A stretch of 42,344 bases of DNA from Gammaproteobacteria bacterium (GTDB taxonomy: Bacteria; Pseudomonadota; Gammaproteobacteria; Ga0077536). A program made the position numbers and the translations under genes. Below, piece after piece: positions 1 through 7,797 of this stretch; the first letter of the stretch is position 1, and each line of letters starts with the position of its first letter. Below the pieces are notes generated by a model. It did no database searches. It saw only the letters and a list, made by a program, of their open reading frames with translations, and had not been told where the DNA came from. The stretch spans positions 1-42,344 of the forward strand of contig JAUIFX010000013.1 in assembly GCA_030429865.1 (NCBI GenBank), in the 5' to 3' direction.

Positions 1-732
1 GGCGTAGCCGGCGGCGCGGAGGTCGGCCTGCAGGTCGCGCAGGTGGCTCTGCATGAGGGGTTTGATCGAAGCATCGATCGCCGTCGACGACGCGCGCCGG
101 TACTCACGCAGGATCGGGTTCAGCGCATGGCTCAGGGTATAGGGTACGCCGGGCAGCAATTCCTCCAGCAACGCGCCGAGACGTTGTTCATGCGCCGGGT
201 TGGCAGTCGCCCACAACAAGGACACCGCGCAAGCCTCGAAACCGCGCTCGCCGAGCGTCGCGATGACCTCGCGCGCCTGCGCCTCGTCCAGCGGCGTGAC
301 GACCTGTCCGCCGGCATCGATGCGCTCGGTAATCTCGAAAGTGTGCCGCCGCGGCACGTAGGGCCGCGGGTAGGGGGTGGAGAAATCGTGCGGGTTGAAC
401 TTGCCGCCCTCGCGCAGCACGAGAATATCGGGAAAGCCGTGCGTGGTGAGGAACGCGGTGCGCGCGATGTTGCCGGTGACGATGGCGTTCGTCGCACGCG
501 TGGTGCCGTAGATGAACAGGTCGGCACGCGCGAGCAACGCCTCGAGCGCCAGGCCGAGACTCGCCGCGGCGCTCTCCAGCGCCGCGGCGAGACCGTGGTA
601 GATGCGCCCCGGCGTGGTCAGTGCCTTGCCGATGGTGAAATGCCCGGCATCGTCGGCGACGACGACGTCGGTGAACGTACCGCCCGTATCGACACTGATC
701 CGCCAACCCCGCGCCTGCCGGTTCGCCGCCAT
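1..732 (-). CDS. Hydantoinase A / 5-oxoprolinase family protein, N-terminal part (runs off window)
   Basis: The reverse strand is open from an ATG at 732 to the window edge, giving 244 codons of an incomplete gene that the ORF track omits because its stop lies outside. The protein starts MAANRQARGW and then shows ISVDTGGTFTDVVV, the signature N-terminus of the HyuA/oxoprolinase family (ASKHA-type fold). GTTRATNAI and RRHTFEITERID are also typical of this family. These enzymes hydrolyse cyclic amides (hydantoins, 5-oxoproline) or carboxylate ketones with ATP, usually with a HyuB partner that would lie outside the window. GAGGA sits 7 nt before the ATG. The gene is divergent from the GntR regulator at 851 and has its own strong promoter. 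The family is clear; the substrate cannot be told from this fragment. Confidence 0.88.
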   Translation of the reverse strand, partial: MAANRQARGWRISVDTGGTFTDVVVADDAGHFTIGKALTTPGRIYHGLAAALESAAASLGLALEALLARADLFIYGTTRATNAIVTGNIARTAFLTTHGFPDILVLREGGKFNPHDFSTPYPRPYVPRRHTFEITERIDAGGQVVTPLDEAQAREVIATLGERGFEACAVSLLWATANPAHEQRLGALLEELLPGVPYTLSHALNPILREYRRASSTAIDASIKPLMQSHLRDLQADLRAAGYA

Positions 733-768
733 CGTCCGTCCTCGCTCGTGACCGCCGCCTCGGGCTCG

Positions 769-798
769 ACTATAGTTAGCTGTGATCACAGATGTCAA
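769..798 (-). promoter_or_regulatory. Sigma-70-type promoter of the hydantoinase gene
   Basis: On the reverse strand TTGACA (798-793, a perfect -35 box) is followed after 18 bp by TATAGT (774-769, one mismatch to TATAAT). The start codon is about 37 bp further on. It is the best promoter I noticed in this GC-rich window. The spacer contains the palindrome listed separately. Function is inferred from sequence only. Confidence 0.65.
780..791. promoter_or_regulatory. Candidate GntR/FCD operator, 12-bp perfect palindrome
   Basis: CTGTGATCACAG is a perfect 12-bp palindrome lying inside the -35/-10 spacer of the hydantoinase promoter and about 60 bp before the GntR regulator gene. GntR/FCD regulators generally bind short palindromes in divergent regions like this one. 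Occupancy would block RNA polymerase directly, so repression of the leftward gene is the simple model. It resembles a CRP half-site pair, but the usual 6-bp spacer between TGTGA and TCACA is absent. Confidence 0.5.
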
Positions 799-850
799 TC
801 AAGCCACCCGGCGGGCACTGGCTGCGCCGTCCGGCTGACGGGAAAGCCAC

Positions 851-1543
851 ATGTCGACGCCCGCTCTCGCCCTGCCGCGCATCGCGCGGGTCACCCTCAA
901 CGAAAAAGCCTACGAGGGCCTGAAACAGGCCTTGCTCGCCGGCCGCCTCGAGCCCGGCAGCACGCTGACGCTGCGCCAGCTCGCCGAGCAGCTCGGCACC
1001 AGCATGATGCCGGTCCGCGAGGCCATCACCCGCCTCTCGGCCGAACAGGCGCTCGCCGTGCTGCCCAACCGTGGCATCGTCGTACCGGAACTCAGCGACG
1101 ACGACGCCGGGGACATCTGGGAGCTGCGCATCAAGCTCGAGGGCGAAGCCTGCGCACGCGCGGCGCGCCACGCCGACCCGGCGCAGGCGCGCCACATCGG
1201 GCAGCTGGCCGCGGCGGTCGAAAGCGCGGCGCGGCGCGCCGACCTGCACGGCGTGCTCGCCGGCAACAGCGACTTCCAGTTCGCCATCTACGAGCTCGCG
1301 GCCAGCCCGGTGATGCTGCAGCTGATCGAGATCCTGCGCATGCGCAGCGTGCCGCACTGCACGGCCGCGATCCGCGTGCTGCTGGCCGAGCGCCCGCCCT
1401 ATTACGCGCGCAGCTGGGCCAACCACGCGGCGATCGTCGCGGCCATCGCGAACGGCGAGCCGAGCGGCGCGCGGCGCGCCAAGCAACGCGACCTGCGCGA
1501 GTTCCGCGCTTTCGTCAACGAAGTACGGAGACGCCCCCGATGA
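851..1543 (+). CDS. GntR family transcriptional regulator, FCD (FadR) subfamily
   Basis: A 230-aa DNA-binding regulator. Residues about 15-80 form the winged helix-turn-helix: YEGLKQALLAGRLEPGSTL, then RQLAEQLGTSMMPVREAITRL, the recognition-helix pattern of GntR proteins. Residues about 90-220 are an all-helical FCD ligand domain, with EGEACARAARH and the HAAIVAAIANGE end helix. FCD members usually respond to organic acids or amino acid-derived metabolites. It is divergent from the hydantoinase gene and its stop overlaps the aminotransferase start (ATGA), so it is translationally coupled to that enzyme. It probably controls both directions through the palindrome at 780-791 and senses an intermediate of the pathway. 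The effector is unknown. Confidence 0.9.
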   Translation: MSTPALALPRIARVTLNEKAYEGLKQALLAGRLEPGSTLTLRQLAEQLGTSMMPVREAITRLSAEQALAVLPNRGIVVPELSDDDAGDIWELRIKLEGEACARAARHADPAQARHIGQLAAAVESAARRADLHGVLAGNSDFQFAIYELAASPVMLQLIEILRMRSVPHCTAAIRVLLAERPPYYARSWANHAAIVAAIANGEPSGARRAKQRDLREFRAFVNEVRRRPR

Positions 1544-2880
1544 ATCTCGAACACAGCACGGCCTGGCGCGAGTACCTCGCGCGCAATCCCCTCTCACGCG
1601 CACACGCCGCGCGTGCCGCCAGGCGCGTGCCCAGCGGCACCTCGCGCTCGCTGCTCCGGCATCCACCCTTCCCGTTCTATGCGCGCGAGGCAAGCGGCGT
1701 GACGAGCATCGACGTCGACGGCAACGAGCGCATCGACTTCCACAACAACTACACCACGCTCATCCACGGCCACGGACACCCGGCCATACTCGAAGCGATT
1801 GCCGACCAGGTCGCACGCGGTACCACGTACTCGGCACCCGGTGCGCAGGAGTACGCGCTGGCCGACCTGCTCGGCGAACGCATCGCGAGCGTCGACCAGG
1901 TCGTGTTCAACAACTCCGGCACCGAAGCGGTGATGCTCGCGCTGCGCATCGCGCGGGCGGTCACCGGGCGCAACCGCATCGGCAAGTTCGAGGGTGGCTA
2001 CCATGGCGCATCGGATTTCGTCATGGTCGGTGGCCACGGTTTGCCGGCGGTCGACGACCCGGTGCGCGTCAGCCAGGGCGCCGCCGACGTCGGCGGTCTG
2101 CCCGATGCGGCGTGCGCGGACGTCGTGCTGATGCGTTACAACGACCCGCAGGCAGTGCGCGAGGCGATTGCCGCCCACGGCGACGCGCTCGCTGCCATCA
2201 TCGTCGAGCCGATCCTCGGTGCCGGCGGCGTGATCCCGGCCACGACGGAGTTCCTGCGCGTGCTGCGCGAGGAAACGGCGCGCGCAGGGATCGTGCTCAT
2301 CTGCGACGAGGTCATCACCCTGCGTCACGCGCTCGGCGGCGCGCAGGGATACTACGGGCTCGAACCCGACCTGACGACCATGGCCAAGACCATCGGCGGC
2401 GGCTTTCCGGTCGGCGCGGTCGGCGGCAAGCGCGAATTCATGCGCTCGCTCGAGGCCGACGGCAGCGTCGCCAACCTCGGCACGTTCAGCGCCAACCCGG
2501 TGACCATGGCGGCCGGCCTTGCCGCCATGGCGCTGCTCGACGAAGCGGCCATCGCGCACCTCGCCCGCCTCGGCGAGCGCGCACGCCGCGGCCTCGCCGC
2601 GACGATCGCCCGCCACGACCTCCCCGCCGGCGTCAGCGGCGCCGGCTCGCTGTTCCAGCTGCACTGGACGCGGGCACCGCTGACCTGCGCGCGCGGCCCC
2701 GCGACGGCTGACGCAACGCGCAACCTGGCGACCTTCCTCGGCCTCGCCAACCGCGGCGTGCAGCTCTCGATGCGCGGCATCGGCGCGCTGTCGACGCCGA
2801 TGCAGGAGCAGCATGTCGACACCCTGGTCGAGGCCTTCGAGGACCTCGTCGGCGAACTGCGCGCAGACGGCCTGGTATGA
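1540..2880 (+). CDS. Class III PLP-dependent aminotransferase (glutamate-1-semialdehyde aminomutase-like)
   Basis: A 446-aa PLP enzyme. Start chosen at the ATG overlapping the regulator stop (ATGA), with GGAG upstream; the ORF track extends it far upstream without support. Visible motifs are DVDGNERIDF near residue 65, NNSGTEAVMLALRIAR (PLP phosphate region), ICDEVITLR (Asp contacting the pyridine ring) and TMAKTIGGGFPVGAVGG, which holds the Schiff-base lysine. Overall it follows the HemL-like branch of class III aminotransferases. Because it is coupled to a GntR regulator and sits beside a hydantoinase, a catabolic amine or amino-acid role is more likely than haem synthesis. The substrate is not predictable. 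Confidence 0.88.
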   Translation: MNLEHSTAWREYLARNPLSRAHAARAARRVPSGTSRSLLRHPPFPFYAREASGVTSIDVDGNERIDFHNNYTTLIHGHGHPAILEAIADQVARGTTYSAPGAQEYALADLLGERIASVDQVVFNNSGTEAVMLALRIARAVTGRNRIGKFEGGYHGASDFVMVGGHGLPAVDDPVRVSQGAADVGGLPDAACADVVLMRYNDPQAVREAIAAHGDALAAIIVEPILGAGGVIPATTEFLRVLREETARAGIVLICDEVITLRHALGGAQGYYGLEPDLTTMAKTIGGGFPVGAVGGKREFMRSLEADGSVANLGTFSANPVTMAAGLAAMALLDEAAIAHLARLGERARRGLAATIARHDLPAGVSGAGSLFQLHWTRAPLTCARGPATADATRNLATFLGLANRGVQLSMRGIGALSTPMQEQHVDTLVEAFEDLVGELRADGLV

Positions 2881-2914
2881 GGCCTGATGTGAGGTCTGGC
2901 GTGAAACCGCGGCC

Positions 2915-3841
2915 TCAGGCCCCGGACGGCCGCGCCGCGGCGGCGCGCAGCCTCCCGAGGCGCTGCGCCTCCGCGCGGTTGACCACGAGCAGCCCGCCGA
3001 CCACGGCGGTGCCGCCGATCAGCAAGGGCAGGTCGGGCATTTCGCCGATGGTGAGCGCGGCAAGCGCGACGCCGAACAGCGGCACGAGGTTGATGTAGAC
3101 CGCGGCATTCATCGGCCCGAGTTCGCGGATTCCCTCGTAGTACCACAGGAAGCCGAGCCCCATCGTCATCACGCCCTGGACGAGCAGTATGCCGACGATC
3201 AGCGGGTCGGCGAGCAGGGCTCGCGTCTGTTCGAGGTAGAGGAACATCCAGGGCACCATCAGCAGCGCACCGGCCAGGCAGGCCCAGGTGGTCACGGCGA
3301 GCGCCGGCAAGCGCTCGAGCAGCGGCCGCGCGATGATCGAATAACATGCCCAGCCGGTAATCGCGACGAGGAACAACAGCTCGCCGTAGCCGAGGCTGCC
3401 ATCGACGAGACTCGTGAACCGCCCGTGGGTGACGACCACCACCGCGCCGACGAAGCTCACCGCGACGCCGGCCACCGCGGCGCGCGCGATGGTGCGGCGG
3501 AAGACCAGGTAGTCGAGCACCATGACGACGACGGGGATGGCGCCGTTGATCACCGCCCCGGTATTGGCCTGCGTGTGCTCTAGCGCTTCGAACAGCAGGA
3601 AGTTGTGCAGGCAGAAGCCGCAGAAGCCGAGCACCAGGAAATGTCCGGCGAGGCGCCCGCTGAGCGGCACGGCGAGCTCGCCACGCCGCCAGGCGATGGT
3701 GCCGAGGAACGCGAACGCGACGAGCGCGCGCAGCGCGACGATTGCCTGCGGCGCCTCGTAGGAAGCGAGCCAGCGTCCCAGCGGGTAGGACGTGGCCCAC
3801 ATCAACCCCATCAGGACGAGCTTCAGGTGAACGTTGAACAT
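2915..3841 (-). CDS. EamA/DMT superfamily transporter
   Basis: A 308-aa integral membrane protein of the drug/metabolite transporter superfamily with about ten hydrophobic segments in two EamA repeats. It starts MFNVHLKLVLMGLMWATSYPLGRWL; the GLMWATSYPLG stretch is a typical EamA opening. The second repeat includes the AVYINLVPLFGVALAALTIGE type segment. The start at 3841 is chosen because the upstream extension in the ORF track is Arg/Ala-rich and not membrane-like. Members export amino acids or small metabolites across the inner membrane. It converges with the aminotransferase gene, leaving only 34 bp between stops. The substrate is unknown. Confidence 0.85.
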   Translation of the reverse strand: MFNVHLKLVLMGLMWATSYPLGRWLASYEAPQAIVALRALVAFAFLGTIAWRRGELAVPLSGRLAGHFLVLGFCGFCLHNFLLFEALEHTQANTGAVINGAIPVVVMVLDYLVFRRTIARAAVAGVAVSFVGAVVVVTHGRFTSLVDGSLGYGELLFLVAITGWACYSIIARPLLERLPALAVTTWACLAGALLMVPWMFLYLEQTRALLADPLIVGILLVQGVMTMGLGFLWYYEGIRELGPMNAAVYINLVPLFGVALAALTIGEMPDLPLLIGGTAVVGGLLVVNRAEAQRLGRLRAAAARPSGA

Positions 3842-4063
3842 GGACGGGCGGGACCTGCGTTCGGGGCCGCGCAGTGTACACAACACGCCATGCCTGCCCC
3901 GGCGCGCCGCCCGGCGTGCAGCGGTGCTTCCCCGGGCGGCGCTTCCCTTACAATGCCGGACGGCGCGGCGACCAACGGCGCGGCACGCGCGGGCGGTGAC
4001 ACCCCCGCGCGGCGCGTTGGCGCGCCGGCCCGCCAACGGTCCACACCACGGGGAGATTCCACG

Positions 4064-4996
4064 ATGACATCACGACACGCCTGCCTCGGCATTCTGCTCG
4101 CCGCCGCGCTCGGCGCCCACGCCGGCGAAGTGCCGGTTTCACCTTACGGTCCCGACGACACCCTGGGCGCCGTCAATCGCCTCAGCCCCGCCGGCGTGGT
4201 CAAGGCCGCGCAACTGGTGAAGACCGGCAAGACCTACCCGCTCGGCGTCGTCACCGGGCCGGATTCGCCAGCCTACCCGCCACGCTATTACAAGATGACC
4301 ATCCTGCAGCTCGACGACGGCGCCGGCGTGCCGGTCGGCGACAACGTCCTGACCGGTAACGACGACCTCATGATCACCTACATGGGCGTGGGCTCGCAGA
4401 TCGACGGCCTCGGTCACGTCGGCATCAACCATCACTATTACAACAACACCCACGTCAAGGATTTCGTCAAGGTGACCGGGCTGACCAAGTTCTCCACCTC
4501 CGACATCCCGCCCATCGTCACGCGCGGCGTACTGCTCGACATCGCTCGCCTCAAGGGCACCGACATCCTCGAGGCTGGCACCGCCATCAACCGCGCCGAG
4601 ATCGATGCCGCGGCCAAGGCCCAGGGTGTGACGATCAACGAAGGCGACGTGGTCCTGTTCCACACCGGCTGGATGAACATCTCCGAGAGCGATCCGGAAC
4701 GCTTCATGAAGGGCGAACCGGGCCTCGGCGTCGAAGGCGCGAAGTATCTCGCCGGCCTGGGCGTCGTCGCGGTCGGCTCGGACAGCTTCGGCGTCGAGGC
4801 CATCCCGTTCGAAACCGAAGGGCAGTTCTTCCCCGTGCACCAGGAGCTGCTCGCGCGTAACGGGGTCTACCTGCTCGAGAACATGGACACCCGCGCACTG
4901 GCGAAGGACGAAGGCTGGGAGTTCCTGTTCGTGCTCGGGCAGCCGCGCTTTGCGGGGTCGGTGCAGGCCATCATCAACCCAGTCGCCATCCGCTGA
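4064..4996 (+). CDS. Secreted cyclase family protein (kynurenine formamidase-like metal hydrolase)
   Basis: A 310-aa protein with a signal peptide (MTSRHACLGILLAAALGAHA, cleavage near residue 20), so it is probably periplasmic. The mature part matches the cyclase family (PF04199-type): DDTLGAVNRLSP at the start, the metal-site region GVGSQIDGLGHVG corresponding to the family HxGTHxDxxxH pattern, INEGDVVLFHTGWM, and VVAVGSDSFGVEA. GGGGAGA lies 8 nt before the ATG at 4064; the longer ORF-track start runs antisense through the transporter gene. Family members hydrolyse formamides, lactone-like or polyketide-derived substrates. In the motif the first His of the usual HxGTH is replaced by Ser (GSQID), so metal binding may differ. 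Confidence 0.83.
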   Translation: MTSRHACLGILLAAALGAHAGEVPVSPYGPDDTLGAVNRLSPAGVVKAAQLVKTGKTYPLGVVTGPDSPAYPPRYYKMTILQLDDGAGVPVGDNVLTGNDDLMITYMGVGSQIDGLGHVGINHHYYNNTHVKDFVKVTGLTKFSTSDIPPIVTRGVLLDIARLKGTDILEAGTAINRAEIDAAAKAQGVTINEGDVVLFHTGWMNISESDPERFMKGEPGLGVEGAKYLAGLGVVAVGSDSFGVEAIPFETEGQFFPVHQELLARNGVYLLENMDTRALAKDEGWEFLFVLGQPRFAGSVQAIINPVAIR

Positions 4997-5047
4997 CGGG
5001 CGGGCGAGAAGCTGCTGCGCTTGGCATCTCGTGTGCGGCCGGTGCTC

Positions 5048-5540
5048 GGAATCCTCGCGGTTACCCCCAACCGCTGCGGTTCCTGCGCGCCGCGAGTGCG
5101 CGACCCCTCTTCGCTCGTGACGCTTCCCGCCACCCCGTCCGACTCCTGGCGCAGCTCGGGTCACGGCAAGCCATGGCGAATCGCCGCATGCCGCGGTTCC
5201 TGCGCGCCGTCCGCACACGACCTGCCGGCGCTCGCGACGCTTCTCGCCCGCCCGTCCGATTCCTGGCGCGGCAGCAGTGCCCGGATTCCTCGCGGTTACC
5301 CCCAACCGCTGCGGTTCCTGCGCGCCGCGAGTGCGCGACCCCTCTTCGCTCGTGACGCTTCCCGCCGCCCCGTCCGACTCCTGGCGCAGCTCGGGTCGCG
5401 GCAAGCCACGGCGAATCACCGCATGCCGCGGTTCCTGCGCGCCGTCCGCACACGACCTGCCGGCGCTCGCGACGCTTCTCGCCCGTCCGTCCGATTCCGG
5501 GCGCGGCAGCAATCCCCGGAATCCTCACGGTTACCTGCGC
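5048..5540. repeat. Non-coding A-B-A-B tandem repeat array, 235-bp period
   Basis: Two complete 235-bp units (markers CGCGGTTACC at 5056 and 5291) are followed by the first bases of a third (CACGGTTACC at 5526). Each unit is itself two diverged half-units: the shared core GCGGTTCCTGCGCGCCG starts at 5076, 5193, 5311 and 5428, spacing 117, 118, 117. From that core the A and B half-units align for 80 bp without a gap, ending in TCCTGGCGC. A-to-A and B-to-B copies are almost identical. Because 235 is not a multiple of three, every long ORF crossing the array changes frame between copies, so it is not coding. It fills the gap between the cyclase and kinase genes. Function unknown; I found no other copy in the window. 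Confidence 0.9.
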
Positions 5541-5567
5541 GCGTGACGGTGCAGCGGGGATGATCTG

Positions 5568-6296
5568 ATGGCGACACGCTGCCGTATCACGGCTTTCGGC
5601 TTCGAGGCCGGGCAAGTCATCGCGGACAAGTACCGCATCGAGGCCCTGCTCGGCGCGGGCTGGGAAGGCGAGGTGTATCGCATCACCGAGCTCGGCACCG
5701 GCATCGAGCGCGCCGCGAAGCTCTTCTTCCCGCACCGCAACCCGCGGAACTCGGCGGCGAAGCGCTATGCGATCAAGCTGCACAAGCTGCGTCACTGCAA
5801 CATCCTCATCCAGTACTACACGCAGGACTTCATCGAGTTCGAGGGGCAACGCATCACGTTGCTGATTTCCGAGTTCGTCGAGGGCGAACTGCTGAGCGCG
5901 ATGCTCGCGCGCCAGCGCGGCGCGGCGCTGCCGGCCTTCGAAGCCTTGCACCTGCTGCACGCACTGGCCTCGGGCATGGCGGAGATCCACATGGCGCGCG
6001 AGTACCACGGCGACCTGCATACCGACAACATCATCGTGCGGCGCTTCGGCCTCGGCTACGAGATCAAGCTGATCGACCTGTTCCACTGGGAAGCGCCACG
6101 GCGCGAGAACATCCACGCCGACGTGTGTGACCTGATCCGCATCTTCTACGACTGCCTCGGCGGCAAACGCCGCTATCGTCATCAGCGCGCCGAGATCAAG
6201 GCCATCATCTGTGGTCTCAAGCGCTCCCTGATCCTCAAGAAATTCCGCACTGCCGGCCAGCTCCGCGACTACCTGGAAACCATCAACTGGCAATGA
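5568..6296 (+). CDS. Divergent protein kinase-fold protein (DLF in place of DFG)
   Basis: A 242-aa compact kinase-like domain, presumably cytoplasmic since no membrane segment is seen. Glycine loop LLGAGWEGEVYRI (residues 28-38), candidate ATP lysine K51 in AAKLFF, catalytic loop HGDLHTDN (147-154) and LIDLF with metal-binding D170. The catalytic Asp (D149) and Asn (N154) are present, so phosphotransfer is plausible, but the usual DFG is DLF and the C-lobe is short. The start at 5568 follows GGGGATGATCTG just after the repeat array. It overlaps the PP2C gene by ATGA, making a coupled kinase-phosphatase pair. Substrate unknown; it could instead be a small-molecule kinase given the HGDLH form of the loop. 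Confidence 0.75.
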   Translation: MATRCRITAFGFEAGQVIADKYRIEALLGAGWEGEVYRITELGTGIERAAKLFFPHRNPRNSAAKRYAIKLHKLRHCNILIQYYTQDFIEFEGQRITLLISEFVEGELLSAMLARQRGAALPAFEALHLLHALASGMAEIHMAREYHGDLHTDNIIVRRFGLGYEIKLIDLFHWEAPRRENIHADVCDLIRIFYDCLGGKRRYRHQRAEIKAIICGLKRSLILKKFRTAGQLRDYLETINWQ

Positions 6297-7126
6297 AGCC
6301 CGTAGCCAACCCTGCCGAGTGCGGCGCGCTGCCGCGCCTGTACAGCGCGATGTCGACGCCGCAAGTCGAGATTTTCGCGACCCCGCGAGCCCAGGTCGCG
6401 GTCTTCACACAGCGCTCGCCGGAGCGCGAGGACGACAACCAGGACGCAGTGCTGGTACTCGAACACGGCAGCGACACGGTCATCGCCGCGGTTGCCGACG
6501 GTGCCGGCGGCTACCCCGATGGCGGCGCCGCGAGTGCGCTGGCCCTGCAGGCACTGGCGCGCGCCTGCGAGGAAGGCCAGGCGCTGCCCGCACGGGCCGC
6601 GATCCTCAACGGCTTCGAAGCCGCGCACGCGGCGATCAAGCGCGCCGGCGGCGGCGCGGCGACGACGCTCGCGGTGATCGAGCTCTGCGGCGCGACGCTG
6701 CGCACCTACCACGCTGGCGACAGCGGCATCGTGGTCTGCGGTCAGCGCGGACGCCTGCGGCTGCAGAGCGTCTCCCACTCGCCGACCGGCTACGCCATCG
6801 AAGCCGGCCTGCTCGATGCCGCGGAGGCCCTCCACCACGAAGACCGGCACATCGTCTCCAACCTGCTCGGCCTCGAGCCGATGTCGGTCGAGATCGGCTC
6901 GCCCGTCACCATGGCCGCGTTCGACACCGCCCTGATCGCGAGCGACGGGCTCTACGACAACCTCTACCTCGCCGAGATCATCGAGGTCATGCGTAAGGGT
7001 GCGCTGACCGGGGCGTGCGCGGCACTGGCCGCGCAGGCACGCTCACGCATGCTGCACACCCGGCCCGGCGAGCCCTGCAAGCCCGACGATCTCAGCGTCG
7101 TGCTCCTGCGCCGCACGCGCGGCTGA
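6293..7126 (+). CDS. PP2C-family Ser/Thr protein phosphatase
   Basis: A 277-aa metal-dependent phosphatase. Family motifs occur in order: REDDNQDA (residues 45-52), VADGAGGYPDGG (68-78), TLRTYHAGDSG (around D143), ASDGLYDN (around D228) and KPDDLSVVLL (around 265). These supply the aspartates that coordinate the two metals. Translation begins within the kinase stop (ATGA), so the two products are made together and probably act in opposition on the same target. A second in-frame ATG at 6350 is an alternative start. Its last 84 bp overlap, tail to tail, the SET-domain gene on the other strand. Confidence 0.88.
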   Translation: MKPVANPAECGALPRLYSAMSTPQVEIFATPRAQVAVFTQRSPEREDDNQDAVLVLEHGSDTVIAAVADGAGGYPDGGAASALALQALARACEEGQALPARAAILNGFEAAHAAIKRAGGGAATTLAVIELCGATLRTYHAGDSGIVVCGQRGRLRLQSVSHSPTGYAIEAGLLDAAEALHHEDRHIVSNLLGLEPMSVEIGSPVTMAAFDTALIASDGLYDNLYLAEIIEVMRKGALTGACAALAAQARSRMLHTRPGEPCKPDDLSVVLLRRTRG

Positions 7127-7639
7127 ACGCCGCGCGCGGCGCCCTGCCCGGGTCAGCAGCCGCGCCGCGACATGCGGCGGGATCGCGCCGGCGGCACGGT
7201 AGCCCGCCATGACGGCCGCCGGGATCTCGTCGTAGTTTCCGATCTCGCCGCGGCAGCTTGCCGCGCCGCACAGGCAACGAAAGCGAAACGGGAACGCCAC
7301 CTGGGTCACGCCGTAATCGAAGCGCAGTTCATCTCCCGCGGCGATATCCTCGAGCGCGACGAGGAACACGCCGCGTGTCGTCACGCGCACGTACGTGTTG
7401 GGTTCGCACGCATGGTTGATCAGGTCGTCCGCGCCGCCCGAGCGTCCGAGATAGAGGCCGTCGCCGATCTGCAGGTAATCGTCATGCGCGCCGGCACGCG
7501 CTGCGGCGTCGATCGCCGGCGCCTCCAGCAACTCGCCGGCGAAGCGCAGAAGGCGCGTACGCGCCGCGACCGGTTGCGCCGCGAACACGCCATGACCACC
7601 ACACGAAGACCGCACCTCGGTGCGCGGATATCGCGCCAT
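7043..7639 (-). CDS. SET domain protein-lysine methyltransferase-like protein
   Basis: A 198-aa protein with the SET fold: GGHGVFAA near the N-terminus (SAM-binding edge), LINHACEPNTYV (matching the NHxCxPN core), GDELRFDYG, and a post-SET-like zinc cluster RCLCGAASCRGEIG. Start chosen at 7639 because GGAGGAA lies 8 nt upstream; the ORF-track start at 7771 adds a non-homologous tail. Such enzymes use S-adenosylmethionine to methylate lysines; bacterial targets are mostly unknown. The basic Arg/Ala-rich C-terminus overlaps the PP2C gene by 84 bp on the opposite strand, so one of the two tails is constrained by the other. Confidence 0.8.
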   Translation of the reverse strand: MARYPRTEVRSSCGGHGVFAAQPVAARTRLLRFAGELLEAPAIDAAARAGAHDDYLQIGDGLYLGRSGGADDLINHACEPNTYVRVTTRGVFLVALEDIAAGDELRFDYGVTQVAFPFRFRCLCGAASCRGEIGNYDEIPAAVMAGYRAAGAIPPHVAARLLTRAGRRARRSAARAAQEHDAEIVGLAGLAGPGVQHA

Positions 7640-7797
7640 CGAGCATTCCTCCAGCCCGCGCCGAATCAAGGGGATTCCGCCGCGGGTGGCCACTCCACCA
7701 AGGCGCGTCGTGCCCGACCTGGGCAAGGAGATCGGGCGACGTTTTATCGGGCATTCCACGGCAAAAAGCAACGGTTTCGTGCATGCGCCGCGTCCCG

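Noticed and set aside
780-791. CRP-type site TGTGATCACA
   Set aside because: CRP half-sites need a 6-bp spacer between TGTGA and TCACA; here they abut, so a GntR-type operator fits better.
4139-5567. Large ORFs crossing the tandem repeat (4139-5512, 5021-5563, 5061-6293)
   Set aside because: The 235-bp period changes frame between copies and parts are antisense to clear genes; treated as non-coding.
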